A stretch of 8,172 bases of DNA from RGIG1681 sp045596905 (GTDB lineage: Bacteria; Bacillota; Clostridia; Christensenellales; UBA1242), in assembly GCA_045596905.1 (NCBI GenBank), contig JAZODG010000008.1:1-8172 (forward strand). The letters run 5' to 3'. Position 1 is the first letter of the stretch. The number at the start of each line of letters is the position of its first letter. Shown here in pieces: positions 1-6,702 of the stretch. The notes beneath the pieces were generated by a model that saw only the letters and a list, made by a program, of their open reading frames with translations, made no database searches and had not been told where the DNA came from. Position numbers and translations under genes: made by a program.

Positions 1-21
1 AAAGTTTTTATTAAATTTCAT
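1..21 (-). CDS. Start of a further phage gene, cut by the window edge
   Basis: An ATG at 21-19 opens a frame reading MKFNKNF before the window ends. It is preceded at 27-30 by GGAG on the minus strand with a five-base spacer, the same arrangement as at the capsid gene. It is the first gene after the major capsid protein and lies behind the hairpin at 40-67. In this kind of module the position is usually taken by a head-completion or head-tail connector protein, or a decoration protein. Seven codons are too few to say which. Confidence 0.6.
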
Positions 22-39
22 AATTGCTCCAATATAATA

Positions 40-67
40 TTATCCACACTTGAAAAAGTGTGGATAA
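40..67 (-). terminator. Strong hairpin after the capsid gene; contains two inverted DnaA-box sequences
   Basis: Bases 40-51 (TTATCCACACTT) and 56-67 form a perfect 12-bp stem around a four-base loop (GAAA on the plus strand, TTTC on the minus strand). It begins three bases past the capsid stop codon and ends ten bases before the next gene's ribosome binding site. No run of T follows on the minus strand, only AATATTATATT, so it is a poor classical terminator. It may instead attenuate transcription or protect the capsid message from 3' decay. Each arm ends in TTATCCACA, which equals the DnaA-box consensus. Whether that matters is treated as a finding. Confidence 0.6.
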
Positions 68-70
68 ATT

Positions 71-1255
71 TTATGATTCGCTGATACCTGTGATTCTAGC
101 TTGACCCTTTGGTTTGTTACAGATGATATCGGCATATTTTACAAGTGTTGCTTGATATGTTGGCTTTCCTGGAGTTTGTTTAATTACTCTTCCGTCTTCA
201 CTCTCTAGCCACTTCCAGTCACAGAGTTGATGTAAATTAAATTCTGAAGTGTTGAGTAAGTACATTGTATTGTTTGGTGCAAATCTGTCTGACACCATAG
301 GAATGCCATTATAAGAAATAGCTTTATAGCCACCTTCAAGTTCCATAACGTTAATGTTGCTTCTATAAGATGCAAGATAGCTTTGATAGTTTCTCTTTAC
401 ACCTGATGAACATACGATAAAGTCTACTCTGCTATCAGCGTCTTCTTCCATGTTATCGATTGCTGTTTGAATAACAATGTCTGTAATATTTGCTGGTGTG
501 CCTGAGTTAGAAATATCTTTTGTGTAAGGAACAAGCCAGTTGTATTTTGCTTTATCTAAGCCGTAAAGTGTTCCACTGTCTTTAAAGATTGCTCCAAGAC
601 CTGTGATTTCGTTGTTATAAGAACCTTGAACACAAAGTTTGTAGTTTAAGCCATCAAATGCCCCGTCTGTGAGACTGGCTGTTGAGAATGTTACTGTTCC
701 AGTTGATTTATTGATTCCTGCGATGCGAAGGTTTGATTTGATTACAGAACCTGCTAAAGAAACAACGTCAACAACCATTCCTTCAATCAAGTTTTTGGTT
801 GAGTCAACTTTCACGCTGTTTGTGTCGTTTTCAGCAATTTCAGCTAAGAAGCCTGTGCCGTCGCCATAAAGCATTCTTCCGAAGTTGAACATACTAGCTT
901 TGATAAGACCGTCCATTTCATTTGTAAGCAAGTTTACAAATGCACCTGAAGAGTTTTCTGATGCTCTGATTGCTTTGTCTGAAATTTCAAGCTTGCCATA
1001 AAGGTTTTTAAGTGATAAAACAAATTGTTCATAATTGTTTTCGGCTGAAACTGGAAGGTCTCCTGTTTCTGTGCCTGCACCAATGCCACCATTGATTCCA
1101 AATGGTGCAACTTTTCTGATTTCTTTGCCCCATACGTCAGAAGTTGTTTGGTTGATTCTTGCTAAAAGTGGATTGATTTGTGTGTTGAGTTGATTTGACA
1201 ACACTCCAAGATAAACTTCTTTGAGAGCGTTATCTGCTGTTGATAATGATACCAT
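71..1255 (-). CDS. Phage major capsid protein, HK97 fold
   Basis: This 394-residue protein forms the icosahedral head shell. Recognition rests on overall character and context. The N-terminal helical region (about 1-50) is followed by a segment resembling the extended loop of the fold (about 60-95), and a conserved-looking helix leads into LYGDGTG (129-135). The C-terminal half (about 255-390) has the look of the P and A domains, with NGIPMVSD at 316-323 and the ending KPKGQARITG typical of many capsid proteins of this type. The length is normal for the fold. There is no N-terminal protease-processed delta domain, which fits the separate scaffold gene next door. AAGGAG at 1261-1266 lies five bases before the ATG, the best ribosome binding site in the block. 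It follows the scaffold by 15 bases and precedes a strong hairpin. The exact capsid subfamily was not determined. Confidence 0.88.
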   Translation of the reverse strand: MVSLSTADNALKEVYLGVLSNQLNTQINPLLARINQTTSDVWGKEIRKVAPFGINGGIGAGTETGDLPVSAENNYEQFVLSLKNLYGKLEISDKAIRASENSSGAFVNLLTNEMDGLIKASMFNFGRMLYGDGTGFLAEIAENDTNSVKVDSTKNLIEGMVVDVVSLAGSVIKSNLRIAGINKSTGTVTFSTASLTDGAFDGLNYKLCVQGSYNNEITGLGAIFKDSGTLYGLDKAKYNWLVPYTKDISNSGTPANITDIVIQTAIDNMEEDADSRVDFIVCSSGVKRNYQSYLASYRSNINVMELEGGYKAISYNGIPMVSDRFAPNNTMYLLNTSEFNLHQLCDWKWLESEDGRVIKQTPGKPTYQATLVKYADIICNKPKGQARITGISES

Positions 1256-1270
1256 TTAATCTCCTTAATA

Positions 1271-1849
1271 TTAATTTAACATTTTTGTTAATATTTCTCC
1301 GGCGTCCCTTAAAGTTTTAGGTGTGGAAATGCTTGGTGAAAAATAGATATTCGATGCATTTCCTGAAATAACTTTTGGTGTACTTGGAGAATTTTGTTGG
1401 CTGGATAAATAGCTTGTAATGATTTTGTTTTTGAGTTCTTGGTTTGATTCAATATATTTATCCATATAGTCTGGATTGTTTAATAAGTTTGCAGTCTTGC
1501 TTTCAGCTTCTTTAATAATTTTAAATGCAACACGATTTTTATTTGGCAGATTTGAAAGTTCAGTGTCATTTTCAAGAATCTCCGTGATTTCCTTTTTATA
1601 TTTTTCCATGTCGGTTGAATCATTTAAAATTTCTTCAATTGAATCACTTTTAGATAAAGTCAAATTTTCATCAAGTTGTTTTTGTAGGTCTGCAAGTTTT
1701 TGGCTTTTTCTGGTAAATTCAGATTGCAAAGAGTTATATGCTTCAAGCAAAGATTTTGCATCTTTAAACTTTCCATAAATAGAGCTGTCGACGTTTTCTG
1801 AATTTATTTCAGGTTCGCCTTCAAGTTGTTCTAATTGTTCATTTTCCAT
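1271..1849 (-). CDS. Phage capsid scaffolding protein
   Basis: A 192-residue, highly charged, mostly helical protein that would guide assembly of capsid subunits into the procapsid and then leave or be degraded. The key stretch is YGKFKDAKSLLEAYN at 25-39, followed by LQSEFTRKSQKL at 41-52. The pattern 'GKF+s...LL.AYnsLq.EFTrKsQkL' is a common signature of phage scaffolds. The region from about 41 to 98 is likely coiled coil. The C-terminal part (about 149-175) is rich in Ser, Pro and Asn and looks disordered. The last helix (179-192) is amphipathic and is a plausible capsid-binding tail. The start is supported by AGAAGGA at 1857-1863 on the minus strand, seven bases upstream and inside the end of the portal gene, so translation is probably coupled to the portal. 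The gene sits between portal and capsid, as expected. Confidence 0.85.
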   Translation of the reverse strand: MENEQLEQLEGEPEINSENVDSSIYGKFKDAKSLLEAYNSLQSEFTRKSQKLADLQKQLDENLTLSKSDSIEEILNDSTDMEKYKKEITEILENDTELSNLPNKNRVAFKIIKEAESKTANLLNNPDYMDKYIESNQELKNKIITSYLSSQQNSPSTPKVISGNASNIYFSPSISTPKTLRDAGEILTKMLN

Positions 1850-1850
1850 A

Positions 1851-3830
1851 TTATATTCCTTCTAAGAGTTTATTTTTGTGTTGTTTGATATGATTTATAA
1901 GATTTTGTCTTTGTTCATCAGTTATGTTATTTGATTCATCAGAAATCAAATATTTTGTGTGTTCATCAATGTGAATTTGATGATTATCAATGTCGCTAGG
2001 GTTTTCTTCAATAATTGAAAGATTTTCTTTTTCAGCACGTTTTTTATGAAGTTCATTCAAATTGTCAAACGAAATCCAGTCGCTAAAGCCAAGCTCTGTT
2101 AAGATTTTTTGTTGAGTTGAAGATGGAATATATCCACTTTCATTGTAAAATATTTTCTTTTCTAAAAGCTTAATAATCATTTCTTTTTTAGCTGTGTTAG
2201 AGTTATCTAGTTCATTTTCAAAATCGATGATTATATCTGTTGTTGAAATGTCATTGTTGCTCCAATAAAACATTTCAAGTAATCCATTTTTATCAGTTAA
2301 TTTGTTAAGTCTAACAGATGTTGCAAATTGTTTGTATAATCTCAAAATGTTCATTGCTGTTTGTTTTAAGCATGAAGTGATGTATTCTGCCGTAAAAGAT
2401 AATCTTGATTTGTCTTCTTCAACCAAAAGTGAAATTGCTGTTCCACTATTGATTCCCGAAGGAAGCGATGTGTTTGTTGATACTTCACTGATGCAGGATA
2501 ATGTGTTTAATTCGGCAAGGAGCTTGCTTTCTTCTTTTTCATAATCTTCAGGAATGGTTCCTGGATTAAGAAATTGTGGTGGTGTTGAACCATTTCGATA
2601 AACAATGATTTTGCCAGGTTCAAGGCCATTAATTTCAAGATTGTCAACGTCGACGGAGCCGTCTTCTACAGTCAATACTCCAGACGTGAGTCTGCTTAGA
2701 AATTCATGTTTTCTATTTTTGAGTGCATTGTATGCTCTTTGGATTGGAATGCATCTTTCAATTATGCTTGAACCCCAGAAACATGATAGTTGTTTGATTG
2801 AAACTTGTTTTATGAATGGATAAGTTCTTGTTCCATTTACAGAATTAATATATGGAAGATCTCCGTCATATAACAAGTGATCTTTGCAGACGATTGTGAG
2901 TCTACCGTTTGGGTGTTTTTTTGTTGGTTTTTCATATCTTTCAATTAAAAGTAAATAGTCATGTTTTTTTGAATGAAGAACTTTTGTGTAATTGCTTCTG
3001 CCAGATAATCCAGAATAAGATGAATTATTATTAAGTTCAAAGATATCAAGATCTTCTCCGGTTAAGTTAACACCCCATTCAGCATTGATTTCTGCAGCTG
3101 GGAAAGCCCTTGTTTCGATGATTGATGAGCAATTATTTATGTCTTCAGTAAAATTTGAATCAGGATAAATTTCAAATGGTGTGCAAACTGAAATTTTAAC
3201 GTCGCCACCGTTTTTTCCTGTTATTTCATTTGAAGGAATAATATTGTTTTCCCATGAAATTTTATAAAAGCTGGTTCCTGTTATTTCGCTCCAATGAGTT
3301 GCATAGTTAATGAGTGAGTTGATATTATTTTCTGAAAAGTTTGAAGAGATAATTGCCTTTGCAAGCTTTGATTTGTAAATATCAGAGTCGGCGTTTGTTC
3401 TTGGTTTTATGTCAACATCGGGTCTGATTTTGTTAAGCTTAGCAAGTCTTGATTCGATTATTGGTGCAATATGGTTGTAAACTTCACGATTTTCCCAAGT
3501 GTAGTTTTTTTCAATATCAGAAATTGAGCCGTTTGGCATAATATAGCTGTATTGGTTGCCGACATAAAAATTCATGTTAAGCTCCCAAATGAGTTCAAAA
3601 TTTCTTCGCTCTTCTCTCTTTTGAATAAAGTCGTTATTGACAAAATCAACTATAACTTTGTCTTCATCTTTGCTATAAAAATATTTCTTATTGTTTTTCA
3701 TCTGCTCTTTTTGTTTCCTTGAATAGTTTTTGATATTGTTTAAAACATGAGTTGCAAAGGTATTGGTTTCCTTTAAAGCTATTAGTTTTGATTTCATAAC
3801 TAGCATTATTAAAACATAAAACGCTATCAC
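1851..3830 (-). CDS. Phage portal protein, P22-like type
   Basis: The portal is the dodecameric ring at the head vertex through which DNA is packaged and ejected; it docks TerL. The large size (up to 659 residues), position after terminase, and a separate scaffold downstream fit the P22-like portal group. Family features begin near residue 61 (VDFVNNDF, then IWELNMNFYVGNQY at 81-94), followed by WENREVYNHIAPIIESRLAK at 112-131 and a long beta/alpha body. The C-terminal end (about 615-659) is charged and helical, with a histidine-rich segment. The start is uncertain. The longest frame opens with GTG at 3830, two codons after an in-frame TAA, has no ribosome binding site, and lies in the loop of an inverted repeat. 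Alternatives are ATG at 3806, 3797 and 3701. The last has AAAGAG just upstream and would remove an unusual hydrophobic leader (IAFYVLIMLVM). Confidence 0.85.
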   Translation of the reverse strand: MIAFYVLIMLVMKSKLIALKETNTFATHVLNNIKNYSRKQKEQMKNNKKYFYSKDEDKVIVDFVNNDFIQKREERRNFELIWELNMNFYVGNQYSYIMPNGSISDIEKNYTWENREVYNHIAPIIESRLAKLNKIRPDVDIKPRTNADSDIYKSKLAKAIISSNFSENNINSLINYATHWSEITGTSFYKISWENNIIPSNEITGKNGGDVKISVCTPFEIYPDSNFTEDINNCSSIIETRAFPAAEINAEWGVNLTGEDLDIFELNNNSSYSGLSGRSNYTKVLHSKKHDYLLLIERYEKPTKKHPNGRLTIVCKDHLLYDGDLPYINSVNGTRTYPFIKQVSIKQLSCFWGSSIIERCIPIQRAYNALKNRKHEFLSRLTSGVLTVEDGSVDVDNLEINGLEPGKIIVYRNGSTPPQFLNPGTIPEDYEKEESKLLAELNTLSCISEVSTNTSLPSGINSGTAISLLVEEDKSRLSFTAEYITSCLKQTAMNILRLYKQFATSVRLNKLTDKNGLLEMFYWSNNDISTTDIIIDFENELDNSNTAKKEMIIKLLEKKIFYNESGYIPSSTQQKILTELGFSDWISFDNLNELHKKRAEKENLSIIEENPSDIDNHQIHIDEHTKYLISDESNNITDEQRQNLINHIKQHKNKLLEGI

Positions 3831-3840
3831 ATTTTATGTT
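3813..3840. repeat. 9-bp inverted repeat around the possible portal start
   Basis: AACATAAAA at 3813-3821 and TTTTATGTT at 3832-3840 are perfect complements separated by ten bases. On the minus strand the GTG at 3830-3828, the furthest possible portal start, lies in the loop. The stem is AT-only apart from one G-C pair, so it would be a weak RNA hairpin and has no terminator T-run. It could be a protein-binding palindrome or a chance repeat in AT-rich DNA. A perfect TTGACA on the minus strand (3848-3843) stands beside it, but no matching -10 box is found at normal spacing. Confidence 0.5.
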
Positions 3841-3853
3841 GCTGTCAATTTTA

Positions 3854-4270
3854 TTAATGTTCATTTAATATTTCTCCAAGTAATTTGTCTTTTAATTTTA
3901 ATAGTTCTTCGTCAGATAAATTTTCTACATCGTCATTCACCTTTTCTTTATTAATTTCAAACAGAATTTTAATAGCGAGCATATCAGGCGGAATATAGTG
4001 CTTAGTAATTTTTTTCTTAACCAGAACAAGGTTGTTTTCTTCGGGTTCTTCGTTTCCATTTGATGATTTTATTGTATCATTATCAGTTTTATCTTGTTGC
4101 TTATCTGTGACATAATTGTCAAAAAATGAAAGATTAATAGTATTTTTGTTGTTATTTTTTGTTTTGTTTTGCGTTTTTTCATAATCTTCCTGTTCTTCAT
4201 AATAATAAAAACCATTTGCCTTTTTTAATAAAATATCAATTAGTTGTTTTTGAAGTTTTTCTCTTTTCAT
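3854..4270 (-). CDS. Small-terminase-like protein (C-terminal type), Asn-rich insert
   Basis: A 138-residue protein made in translational coupling with TerL: its ATG (4270-4268) overlaps the TerL TGA in ATGA and has no ribosome binding site of its own. Two pieces resemble the C-terminal part of many phage small terminases. One is ILLKKANGFYYYEE at 13-26, like the 'LL.KA.Gf.y.E' motif. The other is VKKKITKHYIPPDMLAIKIL at 84-103, like the 'k..kkhvPPD..Ai.fwL' motif. In typical proteins these lie close together. Here an Asn-, Asp- and Lys-rich, probably disordered stretch (about 33-80) separates them. The usual N-terminal helix-turn-helix is absent, and a charged helix (117-138) ends the protein. 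If the likeness is real, it would belong to the DNA-recognition or motor-regulating ring that works with TerL. This rests on remembered motif patterns, not a search, and an unrelated connector or chaperone remains possible. Confidence 0.5.
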   Translation of the reverse strand: MKREKLQKQLIDILLKKANGFYYYEEQEDYEKTQNKTKNNNKNTINLSFFDNYVTDKQQDKTDNDTIKSSNGNEEPEENNLVLVKKKITKHYIPPDMLAIKILFEINKEKVNDDVENLSDEELLKLKDKLLGEILNEH

Positions 4271-5694
4271 TTTTGTTTTAAAAGTTGTCTATATAATTTT
4301 TCCTTATGTGATTGAATTGCTGTTTTGTTTGTTTTTAACGTGTTAACATTTTGTATGTTCATAATGTAATATCTAAGTTCATCTAGTGCGTGATCATCTT
4401 TTTTGATTGGAGCATCGTGACCATTCCATCTATAGGTTTTGATTTCTCTGATTAAATTTGTGCAGCAAGAAAATATGTAGAGCTTTGTTTTTCCTTCTAC
4501 ATTTTTTAAGTATGTTTTTACTTTTGATATGCCACTTAAAACGTCTTTGTTTACTCTAGGGTTGACCAAGATGCCATTCTCATAAAATAAGTCACTAACA
4601 CTTTTTTGAGATGATAATGTTTTTTGATTTGCTGCACTATCAATCAGGGCTTCAATCATGCCATTTGCTGTTTTTTTCCAGTTGAGTTTTGAGCTGATTT
4701 CTTTTATTTTGTTTGAGTGATATTCAATGGTTTTGTTCTGTTCATAATGCTCTGCTATAACAAAAATATTTCCGTCATAGTCTTTTGCATACCAGTGGCA
4801 AGAAAGTGGGTTTGATAACCCGGGGTCAATTGAAATTATGTCATACCATGATTTGTCGACTTCAAAAGGTGTGATTATGTGAATGTTTGGATCAAATTCA
4901 GTGTAAACAAGTCCTGAATCAATCATTGAAAATCTGCCAAATTTTCGACTTTCAATTTCATCTTTTGACATTGTTGATGATAATCGTTCAATTTCTTTTT
5001 GGTTCAGATAAGGATTGTCATTCCAAGACATAAACAAATAAAAGACTTCTGGATCATTTTGCTCATTAAGATATATTTGATTGTAGATAAATGTGAGACC
5101 TTTAAGTGGCGTCATTGTTCCAAATATTTCACCATTTTTATCAAGAACTCTCATCTTGCATTCGTTATAAATATCTTCAGGGGGTTCTTCGTCAAACCAC
5201 ACAAAATCAAGACTGCTTCCTTGAAATTTTTCTCTACCTTCTTCGCAAGACTTGAACCAGATTTTGCTTGTATTGTTAAAAACATTTTTGAGTATTATGC
5301 ACTCTATGATTCCGTTTTCACAATCAGACTTTTTCCCTGAAGTCATGATGATATCTTTTATGTAACTTTTTGGTAGGTATTTTAGTATCTTTGCCTGGGC
5401 AACTTCCTTTTGAACTCTTTGAGATAAACTCACCACCCAGCACTCAGTTTGTTGTCTATTTTTTTTGTATGGGTGAATGCCCAGAGAAAGCCAGATTGTT
5501 TCAACTGCGCCACACTCTGTTTTTCCTGTTCTGTTGCCACCAAAAACCCAGCGATTTCTTTTTGTTGATTTGTGGAACTCTACTTGCTTTTTATGAATAA
5601 TTTTTCCTGAGTTGTAATTTTTTAATGACAACAGATTTCTTGCTTTTATTATTTTTAAAGTTTTTGATAATTTGAATATTGTTTCTTTTTTCAT
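4267..5694 (-). CDS. terL: Terminase large subunit (packaging ATPase and nuclease)
   Basis: TerL is the motor that pumps DNA into the procapsid through the portal and cuts the concatemer. Both domains are complete in 475 residues. In the ATPase, Walker A is GGNRTGKT at 52-59, Walker B is FVWFDEEPP at 164-172 with acidic D168 and E169, and the coupling motif is GTMTPLKG at 192-199. In the RNase-H-like nuclease the three acidic positions are D290 in IISIDPG, D352 in ALIDSA, and the DDHALDELRY block at 433-442. The start is firm: an in-frame TAA lies three codons before this ATG and the next methionine is beyond Walker A. There is no ribosome binding site and the leader appears very short, which may keep expression low. 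The gene ends in an ATGA overlap with the next gene. No residue known to be essential is missing, so the enzyme should be active. Confidence 0.95.
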   Translation of the reverse strand: MKKETIFKLSKTLKIIKARNLLSLKNYNSGKIIHKKQVEFHKSTKRNRWVFGGNRTGKTECGAVETIWLSLGIHPYKKNRQQTECWVVSLSQRVQKEVAQAKILKYLPKSYIKDIIMTSGKKSDCENGIIECIILKNVFNNTSKIWFKSCEEGREKFQGSSLDFVWFDEEPPEDIYNECKMRVLDKNGEIFGTMTPLKGLTFIYNQIYLNEQNDPEVFYLFMSWNDNPYLNQKEIERLSSTMSKDEIESRKFGRFSMIDSGLVYTEFDPNIHIITPFEVDKSWYDIISIDPGLSNPLSCHWYAKDYDGNIFVIAEHYEQNKTIEYHSNKIKEISSKLNWKKTANGMIEALIDSAANQKTLSSQKSVSDLFYENGILVNPRVNKDVLSGISKVKTYLKNVEGKTKLYIFSCCTNLIREIKTYRWNGHDAPIKKDDHALDELRYYIMNIQNVNTLKTNKTAIQSHKEKLYRQLLKQK

Positions 5695-5777
5695 AAAAAA
5701 TTAAGATAGTATATTTGTTTTTATATTCTGACAAAAATCGCATTTTGCTTTAAAAAAGAATGAAATATAATATAATT
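5695..5777. promoter_or_regulatory. Divergent control region between TerL and the SH3 gene
   Basis: These bases separate two divergent genes and must hold any local promoters. For TerL on the minus strand, TTGTCA (5734-5729) and TATACT (5713-5708) each match consensus at five of six positions, but the spacer is only 15. A start of transcription there would leave a leader of a few bases. For the plus-strand gene, two overlapping perfect TATAAT boxes lie at 5766-5771 and 5771-5776, without a good -35. CTGACA (5728-5733) with TAAAAA (5751-5756) is a second option with a 17-base spacer. The two candidate -35 boxes overlap on opposite strands, so the promoters might compete. In DNA this rich in AT, such matches are common. 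Confidence 0.35.
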
Positions 5778-6701
5778 ATGAGAAAATTATGGTGTATTTT
5801 GTTGATTTTATGCGTTTTTCAATATTGTGATAAAAGAAAAGAGATTCCGGTTTCTTCTGCTCAGTCTTTGGAATATGCAAAGGTTTTAGATGAATGTTAT
5901 TTGTATAAAAACAAGTCTTTTTCTGATGTAGGTGTTGATGAAGTTTATTTTCAAATTCCTGAAACATATTTTGTTTTGATTTTAGAAAAAATTGATGAAA
6001 ACTGTTTTAAAGTTCAATATGGAAAATATGTTGGATATGTTAATTCTTCTAAAGTAGAAATTGCTTCATTTGTTCCTATTGTCAAAACGCTTGAAGGAAT
6101 CACGTGTGATATAAAAACAAATGCTGGAACTCAAATTTGGTCTAGCCCAACAACGTCTTCAAGCATTTTAACCACTATTAGAGCTGGAACTAAGGGGATA
6201 AATTATATTGCTGCGTGTAAAGGAGTTGTTCCTAGTGGTGGTGAAAGCAATGTTTGGTATTATGTTTCTTATACCCCGTTTGAAAACTCAACAAGTGTTT
6301 ATGAAGGTTATATTTATTCAGAGAATGTTGCATATGTTTCTGAGATTTTTTCTAATCTTGAAAGTAACCCTGAAATTATTGAAAATCAAACAACTGAAAA
6401 TGAATCATTAATTTTAATTTCTTCAACGTTAAAGACAGTTATTCTTGCGATTGTTGCACTTCCAATTACTTTATTAATTGTTGTTATTATGTATAAACTC
6501 ATTAAAAAATTACAAAAAAATACAAATAACAATAATTTTGCAAAAAATTATATAAAGGCGGAAAATGAAGAAAATGTAAGTGACGATAAGAAAGTTGATA
6601 TTGAAAAATTTAAAATGTTTCCAATGCGTAAAATAAAAAATAAGTCAAGTCAGAATCTTCCGGAATTTCCAAAGTATGACACCGATGATGATTTGCTGTA
6701 A
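5760..6701 (+). CDS. Exported SH3-like protein with one membrane anchor and a cytoplasmic tail
   Basis: A 313-residue protein of unassigned family. Residues 8-21 (KLWCILLILCVF core) look like a signal sequence. C23 follows, but the preceding FQY is not a good lipobox. The outer part (about 40-195) seems to hold two bacterial SH3-like units, each ending in a similar strand: KYVGYVNSSKV at 89-99 and YEGYIYSENVAYV at 181-193. WSSPTTSSSILTTIRAG at 127-143 is typical of SH3 type 3 repeats, which often bind cell-wall peptides. A clear transmembrane helix spans about 224-246, followed by KLIKKLQK and a roughly 60-residue charged tail ending in Asp residues, so the tail should be cytoplasmic. ATG at 5760 and ATG at 5778 are both possible starts and neither has a ribosome binding site. 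The gene opposes the phage late operon and ends one base from the regulator's stop. It could be a moron altering the host surface or a host gene. Its function is not known. Confidence 0.8.
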   Translation: MKYNIIMRKLWCILLILCVFQYCDKRKEIPVSSAQSLEYAKVLDECYLYKNKSFSDVGVDEVYFQIPETYFVLILEKIDENCFKVQYGKYVGYVNSSKVEIASFVPIVKTLEGITCDIKTNAGTQIWSSPTTSSSILTTIRAGTKGINYIAACKGVVPSGGESNVWYYVSYTPFENSTSVYEGYIYSENVAYVSEIFSNLESNPEIIENQTTENESLILISSTLKTVILAIVALPITLLIVVIMYKLIKKLQKNTNNNNFAKNYIKAENEENVSDDKKVDIEKFKMFPMRKIKNKSSQNLPEFPKYDTDDDLL

Positions 6702-6702
6702 T

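Noticed and set aside
1476..1778. 100-codon open frame on the plus strand
   Set aside because: It is antisense to the scaffold gene. Its Phe- and Ser-rich composition is what the reverse of a Lys- and Glu-rich helical gene gives.
3843..3848. Perfect TTGACA on the minus strand, considered as a portal promoter
   Set aside because: No acceptable -10 box is found 15-19 bases downstream.
4999..5340. 113-codon open frame on the plus strand
   Set aside because: It lies wholly opposite TerL, which has complete motifs, and its protein has no recognisable character or ribosome binding site.
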